From positions 496,001 through 560,000 of the forward strand of contig CAVWNS010000005.1 of assembly GCA_963756495.1 (NCBI GenBank): a DNA stretch of 64,000 nucleotides, written 5' to 3'. Below are positions 26,244-40,151 of the stretch, one piece after another; position 1 is the stretch's first letter; each line of letters opens with the position of its first letter. The notes beneath the pieces were generated by a model, which saw only the letters and a list, made by a program, of their open reading frames with translations, was not told where the DNA came from and searched no databases. Both the position numbers and the translations under genes were made by a program. The stretch is from DATFDN01 sp963756495. GTDB taxonomy: Bacteria > Pseudomonadota > Alphaproteobacteria > Acetobacterales > Acetobacteraceae.

Positions 26244-26754
26244 TCAGCGCTTGCTGAACTGGAAGCTGCGCCGGGCCTTGGCCTTGCCGTATTTCTTCCG
26301 CTCCACAACGCGCGAAGTCGCGGGTCAGGAAGCCGGCGACCTTCAGGATGCTGCGCAGATCCGGCTCGTAGTTGGTCAGGGCGCGGCTGATCCCGTGCCG
26401 CACCGCGCCAGCCTGGCCCGACAGGCCGCCCCCGGTCACCGAGCAGTTCACGTCGAACTGATTGTAGCGATCGGCCACCAGGAAGGGCTGGGTGATCAGC
26501 ATCCGTAGAACCGGGCGCGCGAAATACTGTGGCGCCGGCCGACCATTGACCAGGATCGTGCCCTTGCCGGGGCGGATCCAGACACGCGCGACGGCATTCT
26601 TCCGCCGCCCCGTCGCGTAGGAGCGGCCGAACGCGTCCCGCTTCGGCTCTCGGCCGGGCTGGTCCCCCGTCGCGGCTGTGCCCGGAGCGGCCGGCGTCGC
26701 GGCCAGCATGTCCTTGAGATCGGCGAGCGAATGGCCCTGCTGGGTTCCAGACAT
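26244..26754 (-). CDS. rpsI: 30S ribosomal protein S9, one frameshift near the C-terminus
   Basis: The product is about 169 residues when repaired. A non-conserved N-terminal extension (about 45 residues) precedes the S9 core: 'YATGRRKNAVARVWIRPGKG', 'YFARPVLRMLITQPF' and 'GGGLSGQAGAVRHGISRAL'. At about 26315 there is one extra base inside 'LTRDSR'. Removing it gives the invariant tail 'VERKKYGKAKARRSFQFSKR', which ends at 26244. This tail contacts P-site tRNA and S9 is encoded once, so the shift is almost certainly a sequence error. Left as is, the frame runs on to 26206. It starts 2 bp after rplM in the standard rplM-rpsI operon. Confidence 0.95.
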
Positions 26755-26756
26755 GC

Positions 26757-27221
26757 TCAGGCCCTCTTGTTCTTCGGGTTCATCGCGGCAACGTCGAGCG
26801 GACGCGGTTGCTGGCCGTCATGGGGATGCTCCGCGCCAGGGTAGACATACAGGTGCTTCATCTGGCGGCGTTGCAGCGGCCCGCGTGTGATCATGCGCTC
26901 CACGGCCTTCTGGACCACCCGTTCCGGGTACCGGCTCTCCAGCCGTTCGCGGATCGACCGGCCCTTGATGCCGCCCGCATAGCCGGTATGCCAGTAGAAA
27001 ACCGACTGCTCGGCCTTGTTGCCCGTGACCCGTATCTTGGCCGCGTTGACGACGATAACGTTGTCGCCGCAATCGACGTGCGGCGTGAATTGCGGCTTGT
27101 GCTTGCCCCGCAGCCGCATGGCGATGACGGAGGCCAGGCGGCCGAGCACGACGTCCTCGGCGTCGATCAGCACCCAGTCCTTCGTCACCTCCGCCGGCTT
27201 CAGCGAGAGGGTGGTCTTCAT
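26757..27221 (-). CDS. rplM: 50S ribosomal protein L13
   Basis: This is the 154-residue L13. 'WVLIDAEDVVLGRLASVIAMRLRGKHK', 'DNVIVVNAAKIRVTGNKAEQ' and 'YWHTGYAGGIKGRSIRERL' are the conserved core, and the C-terminus 'HPHDGQQPRPLDV' is typical. It binds 23S rRNA early in 50S assembly. It is the first gene of the rplM-rpsI operon, with a GAGGGATC Shine-Dalgarno and a good promoter upstream. Confidence 0.95.
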   Translation of the reverse strand: MKTTLSLKPAEVTKDWVLIDAEDVVLGRLASVIAMRLRGKHKPQFTPHVDCGDNVIVVNAAKIRVTGNKAEQSVFYWHTGYAGGIKGRSIRERLESRYPERVVQKAVERMITRGPLQRRQMKHLYVYPGAEHPHDGQQPRPLDVAAMNPKNKRA

Positions 27222-27247
27222 GCGCGATCCCTCGAAACAGGGCGGGG

Positions 27248-27276
27248 TCTATGGCCGCAAAGCCGCAGAGGGTCAA
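27248..27276 (-). promoter_or_regulatory. Probable sigma-70 promoter of rplM-rpsI
   Basis: On the minus strand, TTGACC (27271-27276) and CATAGA (27248-27253) are separated by exactly 17 bp. They lie 27-55 bp before the rplM ATG, in the 90-bp gap after argJ. Spacing and position fit a housekeeping promoter. Confidence 0.55.
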
Positions 27277-27311
27277 GGGTTCGCAGCCGCCGGTATCAGG
27301 CTACCACAAAG

Positions 27312-28541
27312 CTACGAGCGATATGACCCGTTGATGTCGATGTAGCCGTGGGTCAGATCACAGGTCCATGCCGTCGCCTTGCCGCGCCCGAGCCCGAGGT
27401 CGATCTCGATGTGCACCTCGCGCCCCTTCATGTGCGCGATCACGGGTGCCTCGTCGTAGCCGGCGACCACGGCGCCTTCGCGGGCCATCCAGGTGCCGCC
27501 GACAGCGACCGACAACGTGTCGCGGTCCGCCGGCTCTCCGGCCTTGCCGACGGCCATCACGATCCGGCCCCAGTTCGCGTCCTCGCCGGCGATCGCGGTC
27601 TTCACCAGGGGCGAGTTGGCCACCGCCATGGCGATCTTGCGGGCCGAGCGCGCGTTGGTCGCACCGCTCACATCGATGCGCACCAGCTTCTGCGCGCCCT
27701 CGCCGTCGCGGACCACCTGGAGCGCAAGGTCCAGCAGCAGGTCGTTCAGCTTGGCGGCGAAGTCGCCGAGCATGCGGCCGCAATCGGCGGGCACGCGGGG
27801 GTGCTGGGCTTGTCCGGTGGCGAACAGCAGGACGGTGTCGGAGGTGGAGGTATCGGAATCGACCGTGGTGCGATTGAAGCTCTCGTCCACGCCGCGGCGC
27901 AGCACCGCATCCAGCGCGGCTGGCCGGATCTTGGCATCCGTCGCGACAAAGCAGAGCATGGTCGCCATGTCGGGCGCGATCATGCCGCTGCCCTTTGCGA
28001 TGCCGTTGATGCGCACCTCCATCTCGCCGATCCGCGCGACGCGCGTCGCCGCCTTCGGGAACGTGTCGGTCGTCATGATCCCGCGCGCTGCTTCGCCCCA
28101 GGCGGCCTCGTGCAGCCCCGCGTGCAGACTGGGCAGGGCGGCGACCAGCTTCTCATGGGGCAGCACCTCGCCAATCACGCCGGTGGAGGCGAGGAAAACC
28201 TGCTTGGGCGTGCAGCCCACCAGTTCTGCCGTACTGGCAGCCGTCGCAGCGCAGGCCTCGCGGCCCGCGCGGCCGGTGAAGACGTTGGCGTTGCCGGCAT
28301 TCACCACCACCGCACGCGCCTTGCCGCTCTTGAGCGCGGCGCGGCACCAATCCACCGGGGCGCCGGGGCAGCGGCTTCGGGTGAACACGCCCGCCGCGGT
28401 GGTCCCGGGTGCCAGCTCCATCATCACCAGATCGGTGCGCTCGCGGTAGCGGATGCCGGCAGCAACCGCCCCCAGCCGTGCCCCGGCCAAGGGCGGCAGC
28501 TCGGGCATCTGCACCGCCAGCGGCGAGACAGCCAGGTCCAT
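27312..28541 (-). CDS. argJ: Bifunctional glutamate N-acetyltransferase/ornithine acetyltransferase
   Basis: The protein has 409 residues. The autocleavage motif 'KGSGMIAPDMATML' places the nucleophile Thr194 after Ala193, where the precursor splits into alpha and beta chains. 'VVVNAGNANVFTGRAG', 'VDSDTSTSDTVLLFATG' and the C-terminal 'HGYIDINGSYRS' are conserved. It transfers acetyl from N-acetylornithine to glutamate, closing the cyclic arginine pathway with ArgC. A GGGAGGA Shine-Dalgarno precedes the ATG. It lies 38 bp after the parvulin gene, between it and rplM. Confidence 0.95.
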   Translation of the reverse strand: MDLAVSPLAVQMPELPPLAGARLGAVAAGIRYRERTDLVMMELAPGTTAAGVFTRSRCPGAPVDWCRAALKSGKARAVVVNAGNANVFTGRAGREACAATAASTAELVGCTPKQVFLASTGVIGEVLPHEKLVAALPSLHAGLHEAAWGEAARGIMTTDTFPKAATRVARIGEMEVRINGIAKGSGMIAPDMATMLCFVATDAKIRPAALDAVLRRGVDESFNRTTVDSDTSTSDTVLLFATGQAQHPRVPADCGRMLGDFAAKLNDLLLDLALQVVRDGEGAQKLVRIDVSGATNARSARKIAMAVANSPLVKTAIAGEDANWGRIVMAVGKAGEPADRDTLSVAVGGTWMAREGAVVAGYDEAPVIAHMKGREVHIEIDLGLGRGKATAWTCDLTHGYIDINGSYRS

Positions 28542-28579
28542 GATGTGTCCTCCCTCGACCGTGCCGGAAGCGGCCAGCG

Positions 28580-29536
28580 CTACTTGGCGGGCGGCGGCAT
28601 TGTGGTCGCGTCCGTGGCGCGTACCGGGGAGCCGTCCAGGTTGAATTTCTCCACCGTGACGTGAGAACGCGCGTCGGCCACGACCTTCTCGGCGGCTTCT
28701 TGGGCCATGCGCTGGCGCAACTCGTCCTTCGCTTCCTCGAAGCTGGGCGGCTTGGCCTGCCGGCGCTCGATTACTTTAATCACGTGCCAGCCGAACTGGG
28801 TGTGAACCGGCGTCTGCGTGACCTGCCCGGGCTGCAGAGCGAATGCGGCGGCCGCGAACTCCGGCACCATGTCCTCTTTCTTGAAGAATCCGAGATCGCC
28901 GCCCTGGGTGGCGCCGGGGTCCTTGCTGTACTTCTTGGCGAGCGTGTCGAAATCGGCGCCCGCGTCTAGCTGGGCAATGATGTCCTTCGCCTGGGTCTCG
29001 CTATCGACCAGGATGTGCTTGGCGTGCACCTCCTCGGCACCTGACTTGCCGGCAATATCCTTCTCGTAGCGGGCATGCACCGCCTGGTCGGTGATCAGCG
29101 GCTGCACGTCCTTCAGCAGCAGGGCACGCTGGAGCGCTGCATCCTCGGCCATGTGGACCTGCTGCTGCACCGCCGGGTCTTTGTCGAGCCCGATACGGCG
29201 CGCCTCGTCGGCCAGTGCCTGCTGGTCGATCAGCCGGTCCAGCAGCATTGGGTACAGCACCGGCTCGGGCATGGTCCGCAAATTTGGCGGCAGGGTGGCT
29301 GCGGCGCTGCGCAGTTCGCTAAGGTGAATGGGTCGCCCATTCACCGTCGCCACCACCGGGTCGCCCGTTGGCACTGCCGAGGCCTGGGGTGCCGACGGCT
29401 GGGGTGCGGAAGCCTGGGGAACTGAAGTTTGTGGTGTAGAACCCTGCGGGGCCTGAGCCAATGCTCCGCCGGCTGGGATGATGGCGGCAAGGCAGACAAC
29501 GGACACACGGGCCATATCGCCAAGACGAAAGCTCAT
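28580..29536 (-). CDS. Parvulin-type peptidyl-prolyl isomerase (SurA/PrsA-like)
   Basis: The protein has 318 residues. It has a signal peptide (MSFRLGDMARVSVVCLAAIIPAGGALA), a Pro/Gln/Ala-rich low-complexity linker with repeats of 'QTS/QAS/QPS' (about 30-65), a helical SurA-type chaperone region and a rotamase domain ('EVHAKHILVDSETQAKDIIAQL', 'GGDLGFFKKEDMVPEFAAAAF', 'TQFGWHVIKVIERR'). It folds exported proteins in the periplasm. The start is fixed by AGGAG 7 nt before the ATG. It is divergent from secA, so both export genes share a 155-bp control region. Confidence 0.9.
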   Translation of the reverse strand: MSFRLGDMARVSVVCLAAIIPAGGALAQAPQGSTPQTSVPQASAPQPSAPQASAVPTGDPVVATVNGRPIHLSELRSAAATLPPNLRTMPEPVLYPMLLDRLIDQQALADEARRIGLDKDPAVQQQVHMAEDAALQRALLLKDVQPLITDQAVHARYEKDIAGKSGAEEVHAKHILVDSETQAKDIIAQLDAGADFDTLAKKYSKDPGATQGGDLGFFKKEDMVPEFAAAAFALQPGQVTQTPVHTQFGWHVIKVIERRQAKPPSFEEAKDELRQRMAQEAAEKVVADARSHVTVEKFNLDGSPVRATDATTMPPPAK

Positions 29537-29584
29537 CACATCTCCTGAGGCTCCAAATCGGCAGGGTTTATGACCGAACCGCCC

Positions 29585-29602
29585 CGCTCTCACAAGCGAG
29601 AG
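29585..29602. repeat. Short inverted repeat between parvulin gene and secA
   Basis: GCTCTC-acaagc-GAGAGC is a 6-bp stem with a 6-nt loop, 20-37 bp upstream of the secA -35 element. It could be an operator or a leader hairpin of the divergent gene. No regulator can be named. Confidence 0.3.
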
Positions 29603-29621
29603 CCCTGAAAGCGGGTTCGCG

Positions 29622-29650
29622 TTGACCCGGCCCGAGGCGGGTCCTATCTC
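29622..29650 (+). promoter_or_regulatory. Probable sigma-70 promoter of secA
   Basis: TTGACC (29622-29627), a 17-bp spacer and TATCTC (29645-29650) lie 42 bp before the secA ATG. This is the best promoter-like pair in the 155-bp divergent region. Confidence 0.55.
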
Positions 29651-29691
29651 CAAGGCTGCGTTTTCCATCCGGATTCGGCCAGAAGGTCTCA

Positions 29692-32424
<2,733 letters not shown>

Positions 32425-32458
32425 TGCGACCTTGGCGTCGAGCCCGAGGACTGCGCTG

Positions 32459-33673
32459 ATGCGGCTGCTTGCGAACCTGCTCGCCCGGTTTATCCGGAAC
32501 GGCACGCTGCGTCTCATCGACGCGGACGGCGGTGAGCACGTCTTTGGTCGCGGAAATCCCGGGCCCAGCGTGACGGCTCGCCTGCACGACCGCAGGCTGT
32601 ACACCAAGCTGGCCCTGAACCCAGAGCTGCATGCCGGGGAGGCCTACATGGCCGGGACGCTCACCTTCGAGGCCGGATCAGGCGTGGGCGATCTCATGTA
32701 CCTGTTCTCGCTCAACCGCGCCGGCTTGGCCTCGCATGCCTCGCAGCGGATGCTGCGTCGCGGCTGGCGCGCCGTGAAGCGCTGGCAGCAGGCCAACCCA
32801 ATGCACGTCGCGGCGGCCAACGCCCGGCACCACTATGACATCTCCAGCGACATATATCGGCTCTTTCTCGACGAGGGGCTGAACTACTCCTGCGCCTTCT
32901 TCGTGGACCCCGAACACGACACGCTGGAGGAGGCGCAGCTCGCCAAGCTTCGTCGTGCCACGGCCAAGCTGCGCCTGCGCCCCGGCATGACGGTGGCCGA
33001 GATCGGGTCCGGCTGGGGCTCCTTCGCAATCCACATCGCCCAGACGACCGGCGCGCGTGTCGTCGCGATCAACGTGTCCCCCGAACAGATCCGCATGTCC
33101 CGCCAGCGTGCCGTGCAGGCCGGTGTCGGTGATCTCGTGGAGTTTCGCGAGATGGACTACCGGGCTCTCAGCGGACGTTTCGATCGCGTGGTATCGGTCG
33201 GGATGATGGAGCATGTCGGGATCGGGCATTTCGACGCGTATTTCGGCAAGGTCAGGGAACTCCTTGCCGAGGACGGCTACGCCTTCGTCCACTGCATCGG
33301 GCGCATGCTGCCTCCCGGCACCACGGGTCCGTTCATCCGCAAGTACATCTTCCCCGGCGCCTACGTCCCCTCGCTGTCCGAGGTATTCGCGGCAACGGAG
33401 CGCATGGCTCTTTGGGTCGCGGACATGGAGGTATTGCGGTTGCACTACTACCACACGCTCCGGCACTGGCGGGCCCGTTTCGCCGCAAACCGCGCGCGTG
33501 TGGCGGCCATCGCCGACGAGCGCTTCTGTCGCATGTGGGAATACTACCTCGCCGCCGTGGAGGTCGGCTTCCTCAACGGATCCAACATGGTGTTTCAGCT
33601 TCTGCTGTCGGCCAGGAACGACGCCGTCCCGATCGTGCGCGACGTGCTGATGGACACCGCGAGCCCCGGCTAG
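32459..33673 (+). CDS. cfa: Cyclopropane-fatty-acyl-phospholipid synthase family methyltransferase
   Basis: The protein has 404 residues, the usual length of CFA synthase. 'LALNPELHAGEAYMAGTLTFE' and 'HYDISSDIYRLFLDEGLNYSCAFF' are the lipid-binding N-terminal signatures. The SAM site is 'VAEIGSGWGSFAIHIAQ', and 'SVGMMEHVGIGHFDAYF' carries the bicarbonate-site residues. It methylenates unsaturated acyl chains of membrane phospholipids. The ATG at 32459 gives the typical N-terminus. It follows secA by 34 bp and precedes valS directly. Confidence 0.9.
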   Translation: MRLLANLLARFIRNGTLRLIDADGGEHVFGRGNPGPSVTARLHDRRLYTKLALNPELHAGEAYMAGTLTFEAGSGVGDLMYLFSLNRAGLASHASQRMLRRGWRAVKRWQQANPMHVAAANARHHYDISSDIYRLFLDEGLNYSCAFFVDPEHDTLEEAQLAKLRRATAKLRLRPGMTVAEIGSGWGSFAIHIAQTTGARVVAINVSPEQIRMSRQRAVQAGVGDLVEFREMDYRALSGRFDRVVSVGMMEHVGIGHFDAYFGKVRELLAEDGYAFVHCIGRMLPPGTTGPFIRKYIFPGAYVPSLSEVFAATERMALWVADMEVLRLHYYHTLRHWRARFAANRARVAAIADERFCRMWEYYLAAVEVGFLNGSNMVFQLLLSARNDAVPIVRDVLMDTASPG

Positions 33674-33742
33674 GTGGCGCCCAGCCCGGCGCGCGACACG
33701 CGGGACTTGACCGGGGCGGCGGCGGCGGCGTTCAACCCCGGT

Positions 33743-36436
<2,694 letters not shown>

Positions 36437-36478
36437 CGTGGGACGGGCGGTCCATCCGTCGCCGCCTTCCCGGTCCGC

Positions 36479-37372
36479 TTACAGAAGGTCCGCGATCACC
36501 TCGCGATAGTGCCGGATCGCCTCCAGGTGGTCTCCCATCGTGCGCCCGGGGATGCGCTTGTGGATGCCGCGACCATGCGTGCTCGCCACCGTGACATGCG
36601 TCACGCCCGCCGTCTTCCAGAACTGGAACTCCTCGCGCCAGTCGCGCGGTCCGCCGTGCGCGGTGGAGGTCCAGATCTCGATCCCGATGCTCGCCGGATC
36701 GCGTTTCTCCTGCTCGGCGTACCGACGCAGCGTATCGAACGCGGTTGTCGCCGCCGCACCCGGCGGATGGGCCAGCATCATCCAGCCATCGCCCCATTTG
36801 GCGATCCGGTGCAGCGTGTTGTCGTGATGGCCGCCGAACCACAGCGGCACATGCCCGCTCGCCGGGCGGGGGTTGATGCCGCCGTCGTCGATCTTGTGCC
36901 ACTGGCCGTCGAAGACGACGTGCTGGTCCGCCCACAGCGCGCGCATGACCTCGACCTGCTCCTCCGAGCGGCGGCCGCGGTTGCGGAAATTTTCGTTCAG
37001 ACCGACGAACTCCACCTCGTTCCAGCCGACGCCGACGCCCAGGCGGAACCTCCCTTCGCACAGCACGTCGAGGCACGCGGCCTGCTTGGCGACCAGCACC
37101 GTCTGGCGCTGCGCCAGAATCAGCACGCCGGTCGAGAACCCGAGCATGGTGATCGGAGCAAGGAAGCCGAACAGCACGAACGGATCGTGGAAGCAGTCGG
37201 CGGAGGTGTTGAGATCGCCCCAGTCGGGCCGATTGGCGACGTTGACGCCCAGCACGTGATCGGCTGCCTCGAGATAGTCGTAGCCGAACGCCTCGGCGGC
37301 GAGGGCGAATTCCCGCATCGCGGCGGGCGAGCCGCCCACGTCATTCTGCGGAATGAGCGTGCCGAGCTGCAT
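36479..37372 (-). CDS. LLM-class flavin-dependent oxidoreductase (luciferase-like) 2
   Basis: The protein has 297 residues starting MQLGTLIPQNDVGGSPAAMR. The luciferase-like TIM barrel shows 'EAADHVLGVNVANRPDW', 'VLILAQRQTVLVAKQAACLDVL', 'GRFRLGVGVGWNEVEFVGLNENF' and 'PLWFGGHHDNTLHRIAKWGDGW', typical of F420-dependent or FMN-dependent LLM oxidoreductases. The substrate is unknown. It lies 19 bp downstream of a second LLM gene in one unit. The C-terminus ends with 'VIADLL'. It is convergent to valS, 42 bp away. Confidence 0.85.
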   Translation of the reverse strand: MQLGTLIPQNDVGGSPAAMREFALAAEAFGYDYLEAADHVLGVNVANRPDWGDLNTSADCFHDPFVLFGFLAPITMLGFSTGVLILAQRQTVLVAKQAACLDVLCEGRFRLGVGVGWNEVEFVGLNENFRNRGRRSEEQVEVMRALWADQHVVFDGQWHKIDDGGINPRPASGHVPLWFGGHHDNTLHRIAKWGDGWMMLAHPPGAAATTAFDTLRRYAEQEKRDPASIGIEIWTSTAHGGPRDWREEFQFWKTAGVTHVTVASTHGRGIHKRIPGRTMGDHLEAIRHYREVIADLL

Positions 37373-37391
37373 GGTGTTCCCTCCCCGAAAC

Positions 37392-38362
37392 CTACCGTCC
37401 GAACAACCTGCCGAGCCGGCGGATGGAGCCGAGCGCCTTGTCCTGCGGCAAGCCGGGCCATTGCACGCGCATGATGAAATGATCGACGCCCAGCGCCTCG
37501 CGATAGCGCGCGACCTCCTCCTGCACGTACGTCTTGTCGCCGATGATGAAGCGGTCGCGCACGAATTCCTCGAATGGCATCTGCGTGGAGCCACGCAATC
37601 CCCAGGCGGCATAGGCCGCGTATTTGTATCCAGCGGCCCTCGGCACTCCTCCAGCGCGGATGCGTGGGTCGCGCCGACATAGCACTCGCGCTCCATCGGA
37701 TAGCAGTCCGGGTGGCGCCCGTGCTCGGCCAGCGCCCCTCGATACGTGCGCATCTGCGCGGCGATCTCCGGCAACGTTGCCGAGGGAACGATTAGCCAGG
37801 CGTCGCCCGCGCGCGCCGCGCGGCGAATTGCCGGGTCCGCTTGCGCCGCGACCCAGATCGGCAGCGTGCCGTCCGCCGGCCGCAAGCTCAGGCCGTGCTC
37901 GCGCACCCGATAGAAGCGGCCCTCATGCGTCACCTGCTTCTCGGCCCAGAGCCGGCGCATCAGCCCGAGCGCCTCGCTCATGCGGCCCGCGCGGTCGGCG
38001 AGGGACATTCCGAAGGCGGCAAACTCGCCCTCGCGGTAGCCGAGCCCGACGCCCAGCACGTACTTGCCGCCGCTCAGCACATCCAGCGTCGCGGCCTCCT
38101 CGGCGACATGCACGGGATTGAGCAGCGGCAGGATCAGGATGCCCGGCCCAACCGTCATGCCCTTGGCCTCCGGCAGCAGGTAGGCCAGCAGCGGCGTGAG
38201 TTGCAGCATCTGCAACGGCGCCGTGAGATAGTGGTGGGGAAGCCAGAGCGAGGCGAAGCCGCTGTCGCGCGCGGTGCGCACCTGAGCAACGAGATCGGGG
38301 ATATGGGCGGCAACGTCCACGCCGTCCTGGAACTGCGTGCTGAGGAACAGTCCGACCCTCAT
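37392..38362 (-). CDS. LLM-class flavin-dependent oxidoreductase 1, one frameshift
   Basis: The product is about 323 residues when repaired. The N-terminus is MRVGLFLSTQFQDGVDVAAH, with the barrel blocks 'ARDSGFASLWLPHHYLTAPLQM', 'LLNPVHVAEEAATLDVLSGGKYVLGVGLG' and 'PIWVAAQADPAIRRAARAGDAW'. At about 37645 the frame moves by one base, after 'HASALEECRG'. The true tail, 'AGYKYAAYAAWG' to 'DKALGSIRRLGRLFGR', ends at 37392. Without the repair this frame reads on into the next gene and makes a spurious 653-residue double protein. It is probably a monooxygenase on an unknown substrate. Confidence 0.8.
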
Positions 38363-38378
38363 CTCCAACTCCCTCCGC

Positions 38379-38748
38379 TCATGCGGGCACCGAGGCGTAT
38401 GCGGCCAGCAGGACGAACCCGAAGATCGCGAGCGTGGCATGCACGCCGATCGCCAGCATCGGATCGTGCCGCCGCCGCCGCAAAGACATCACCGCCAGTC
38501 CCGATGCCAGCGTGAGCCCCAGCAGGACCGCGGCCACGGTTCCGAACCCACCCACGCCGTACGCCACGCCGCGCGCCGGTCCACCCAAGGCGGCCAGCAG
38601 CAGCAAGAGGCCCGTTGCCCCGCTGATCCCATGCAGCGGGCCCAGCGAACCGCACCGGCGCGATGCGCCGCAACCCGTGCAGGGCGACCAGCACGAGGCC
38701 CAGCGTCGCCGTCGCGGCCAGCACGTAAACGCTGGGGAAGACCGTCAT
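38379..38748 (-). CDS. Small membrane protein, unknown function, one frameshift
   Basis: The product is about 122 residues when repaired at about 38645. Segment 1 is 'MTVFPSVYVLAATATLGLVLVALHGLRRIAPVRF'. After the shift comes 'GISGATGLLLLLAALGGPARGVAYGVGGFGTVAAVLLGLTL', then 'HDPMLAIGVHATLAIFGFVLLAAYASV'. This gives four transmembrane helices with a short Arg-rich loop. No family is recognised. It starts the minus-strand set that continues into the LLM gene 16 bp downstream. Confidence 0.6.
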
Positions 38749-38803
38749 CGGCCTGCATCCGATGGGGCTTGCAGCAGCTGCCCGGACTCGCCAAATCCGG
38801 CAC

Positions 38804-39091
38804 ATGAACCGACGTAACACGCAGACGATCGACATGCGCCTCGACGGCAGCTTCCCGACCTCGCGTCGGCCCTCCATGCCGCAGAAGATTGCCGGGATCG
38901 CCCTGGCCGTCGCCGTGCTGGCAGGCGCCCTTGCGTTGCTGGCGCTGTTGGCATGGCTGGTGTTGTGGGCGGTGTTGGTCCTGGTCCCGATGGCCCTGCT
39001 GGCCGGAGCCGTGGCCTGGGCAACGTACCGTTTTCAGGCCTGGAAGGCCCGCCGGTCATTCGGCGGCTCGCGGGATCTCTTCCGCCGGTAG
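38804..39091 (+). CDS. Small membrane protein, unknown function
   Basis: The protein has 95 residues from ATG 38804 (MNRRNTQTIDMRLDGSFP). Residues 30-75 form a long hydrophobic stretch, probably two transmembrane helices ('IAGIALAVAVLAGALALLALLAWLV' and 'VLVLVPMALLAGAVAWATYRF'), followed by a basic tail ending 'SRDLFRR'. No family is recognised. Its last 36 bp overlap the 3' end of the convergent LLM oxidoreductase gene. It is divergent from the four-helix protein 55 bp away. Confidence 0.65.
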   Translation: MNRRNTQTIDMRLDGSFPTSRRPSMPQKIAGIALAVAVLAGALALLALLAWLVLWAVLVLVPMALLAGAVAWATYRFQAWKARRSFGGSRDLFRR

Positions 39092-40090
39092 CCCAAACTC
39101 CTCGGCCAGCAAGCTGTAGGACCGCCGCCGCGCCTCCGGATCATGGAGCGTGGTGAGAACCGCGATCTCCTCGACCCCCATCTCCGTCCCTAGCGCGCGC
39201 AGCTTGGCGCCGACCATGTCGGGGGTGCCCGAGAACGAGCGGGCGCGCATCCGTTCGAGGCGCAGCTTCTCGCCCTCCGTGTACTCCTGTGCCATCGCCT
39301 CCTCGGGCGAAGGCAGCGGCGTGAACTCGCCCCGGTCGCGGCGCAGGCGTTGCAGCTCGCGCGAGGTGAACAGGCGCGCGGCATCGTGTTCGGTCTCGGC
39401 CGCGACCGCCCATACGCACAGCGCGGCGTGCGGCGCGGGGTGGCGGATACTTGGCCGGTACTGCGCGCGATAGATGCCCAGCGCCTGGTCGGCGCCGCGC
39501 CCGTCCGTTATGAAGTGCGCGAAGCAATAAGGCAGGCCGAAATAGGCGGCCACCTGCGCACCGTAGTCGGAGCTGCCAAGCACCCAGACCTCCGGCGTCG
39601 TGGGACCAGCAGGCTGGGCGATCACGGCCCGGAACGGATGGCCTTCGACCAGTTCCTCCCCGCGCACCCAGCACAGCAGGTCGCGCACCTGGGCAGGGAA
39701 GTTCTCGGCTGCCGTGTCGGCAAGCGGGTTCAGTGCGAAGGCGGTGCGCTGGTCCGATCCCGGCGCCCGGCCGAGCCCGAGATCGATGCGCCCGGGCGCG
39801 ATCGCCTCCAATAGACGGAATTGCTCGGCAACCTTCAGGCTGGAGTAGTGCGGCAACATGATGCCGGCGCTGCCGACCCGGATGCGCGCGGTGGTCGCCG
39901 CGATCGCGGCCATCAGCACTTCCGGGGCGCTGCCGGCGATGCTGTGCGTGTTGTGATGCTCGGCCACCCAGTAGCGTGCATAGCCCAGCCGCTCGCAGTG
40001 CCGCGCGAGGGCGAGGCTCTCGCGCACCGACTGGGCCGGCGCCCGGCCGGTAACGATGGTGGACTGGTCGAGCACCGAAAGCCGGATCAT
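39056..40090 (-). CDS. LLM-class flavin-dependent oxidoreductase (MsnO8-like)
   Basis: The protein has 344 residues. 'LSVLDQSTIVTGRAPAQSVRESLALARHCE', 'RYWVAEHHNTHSIAGSAPEVLMAAI', 'IRVGSAGIMLPHYSSLKVAEQFRLLEA' and 'GRIDLGLGRAPGSDQRTA' are the signature blocks of the MsnO8/YhbW-like LLM oxidoreductases. It is probably an FMN-linked monooxygenase or oxidoreductase of unknown substrate. The 3' end overlaps a convergent small membrane protein gene by 36 bp. It is a different subfamily from the two LLM genes at 36.5-38.4 kb. Confidence 0.9.
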   Translation of the reverse strand: MIRLSVLDQSTIVTGRAPAQSVRESLALARHCERLGYARYWVAEHHNTHSIAGSAPEVLMAAIAATTARIRVGSAGIMLPHYSSLKVAEQFRLLEAIAPGRIDLGLGRAPGSDQRTAFALNPLADTAAENFPAQVRDLLCWVRGEELVEGHPFRAVIAQPAGPTTPEVWVLGSSDYGAQVAAYFGLPYCFAHFITDGRGADQALGIYRAQYRPSIRHPAPHAALCVWAVAAETEHDAARLFTSRELQRLRRDRGEFTPLPSPEEAMAQEYTEGEKLRLERMRARSFSGTPDMVGAKLRALGTEMGVEEIAVLTTLHDPEARRRSYSLLAEEFGLPAEEIPRAAE

Positions 40091-40151
40091 GCGGCCGTTC
40101 TCCTGCTTTGATCAGAGAAGGCGAGGCTGGGCGGGGATGCAAGCCCGCGGG

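Noticed and set aside
36479..38440. A single 653-codon double luciferase-like protein
   Set aside because: The joint region between the two domains is Arg/Ser-rich frame-shifted sequence. The proper C-terminus of the first enzyme lies in another frame and the second has its own ATG, so these are two genes with one frameshift.
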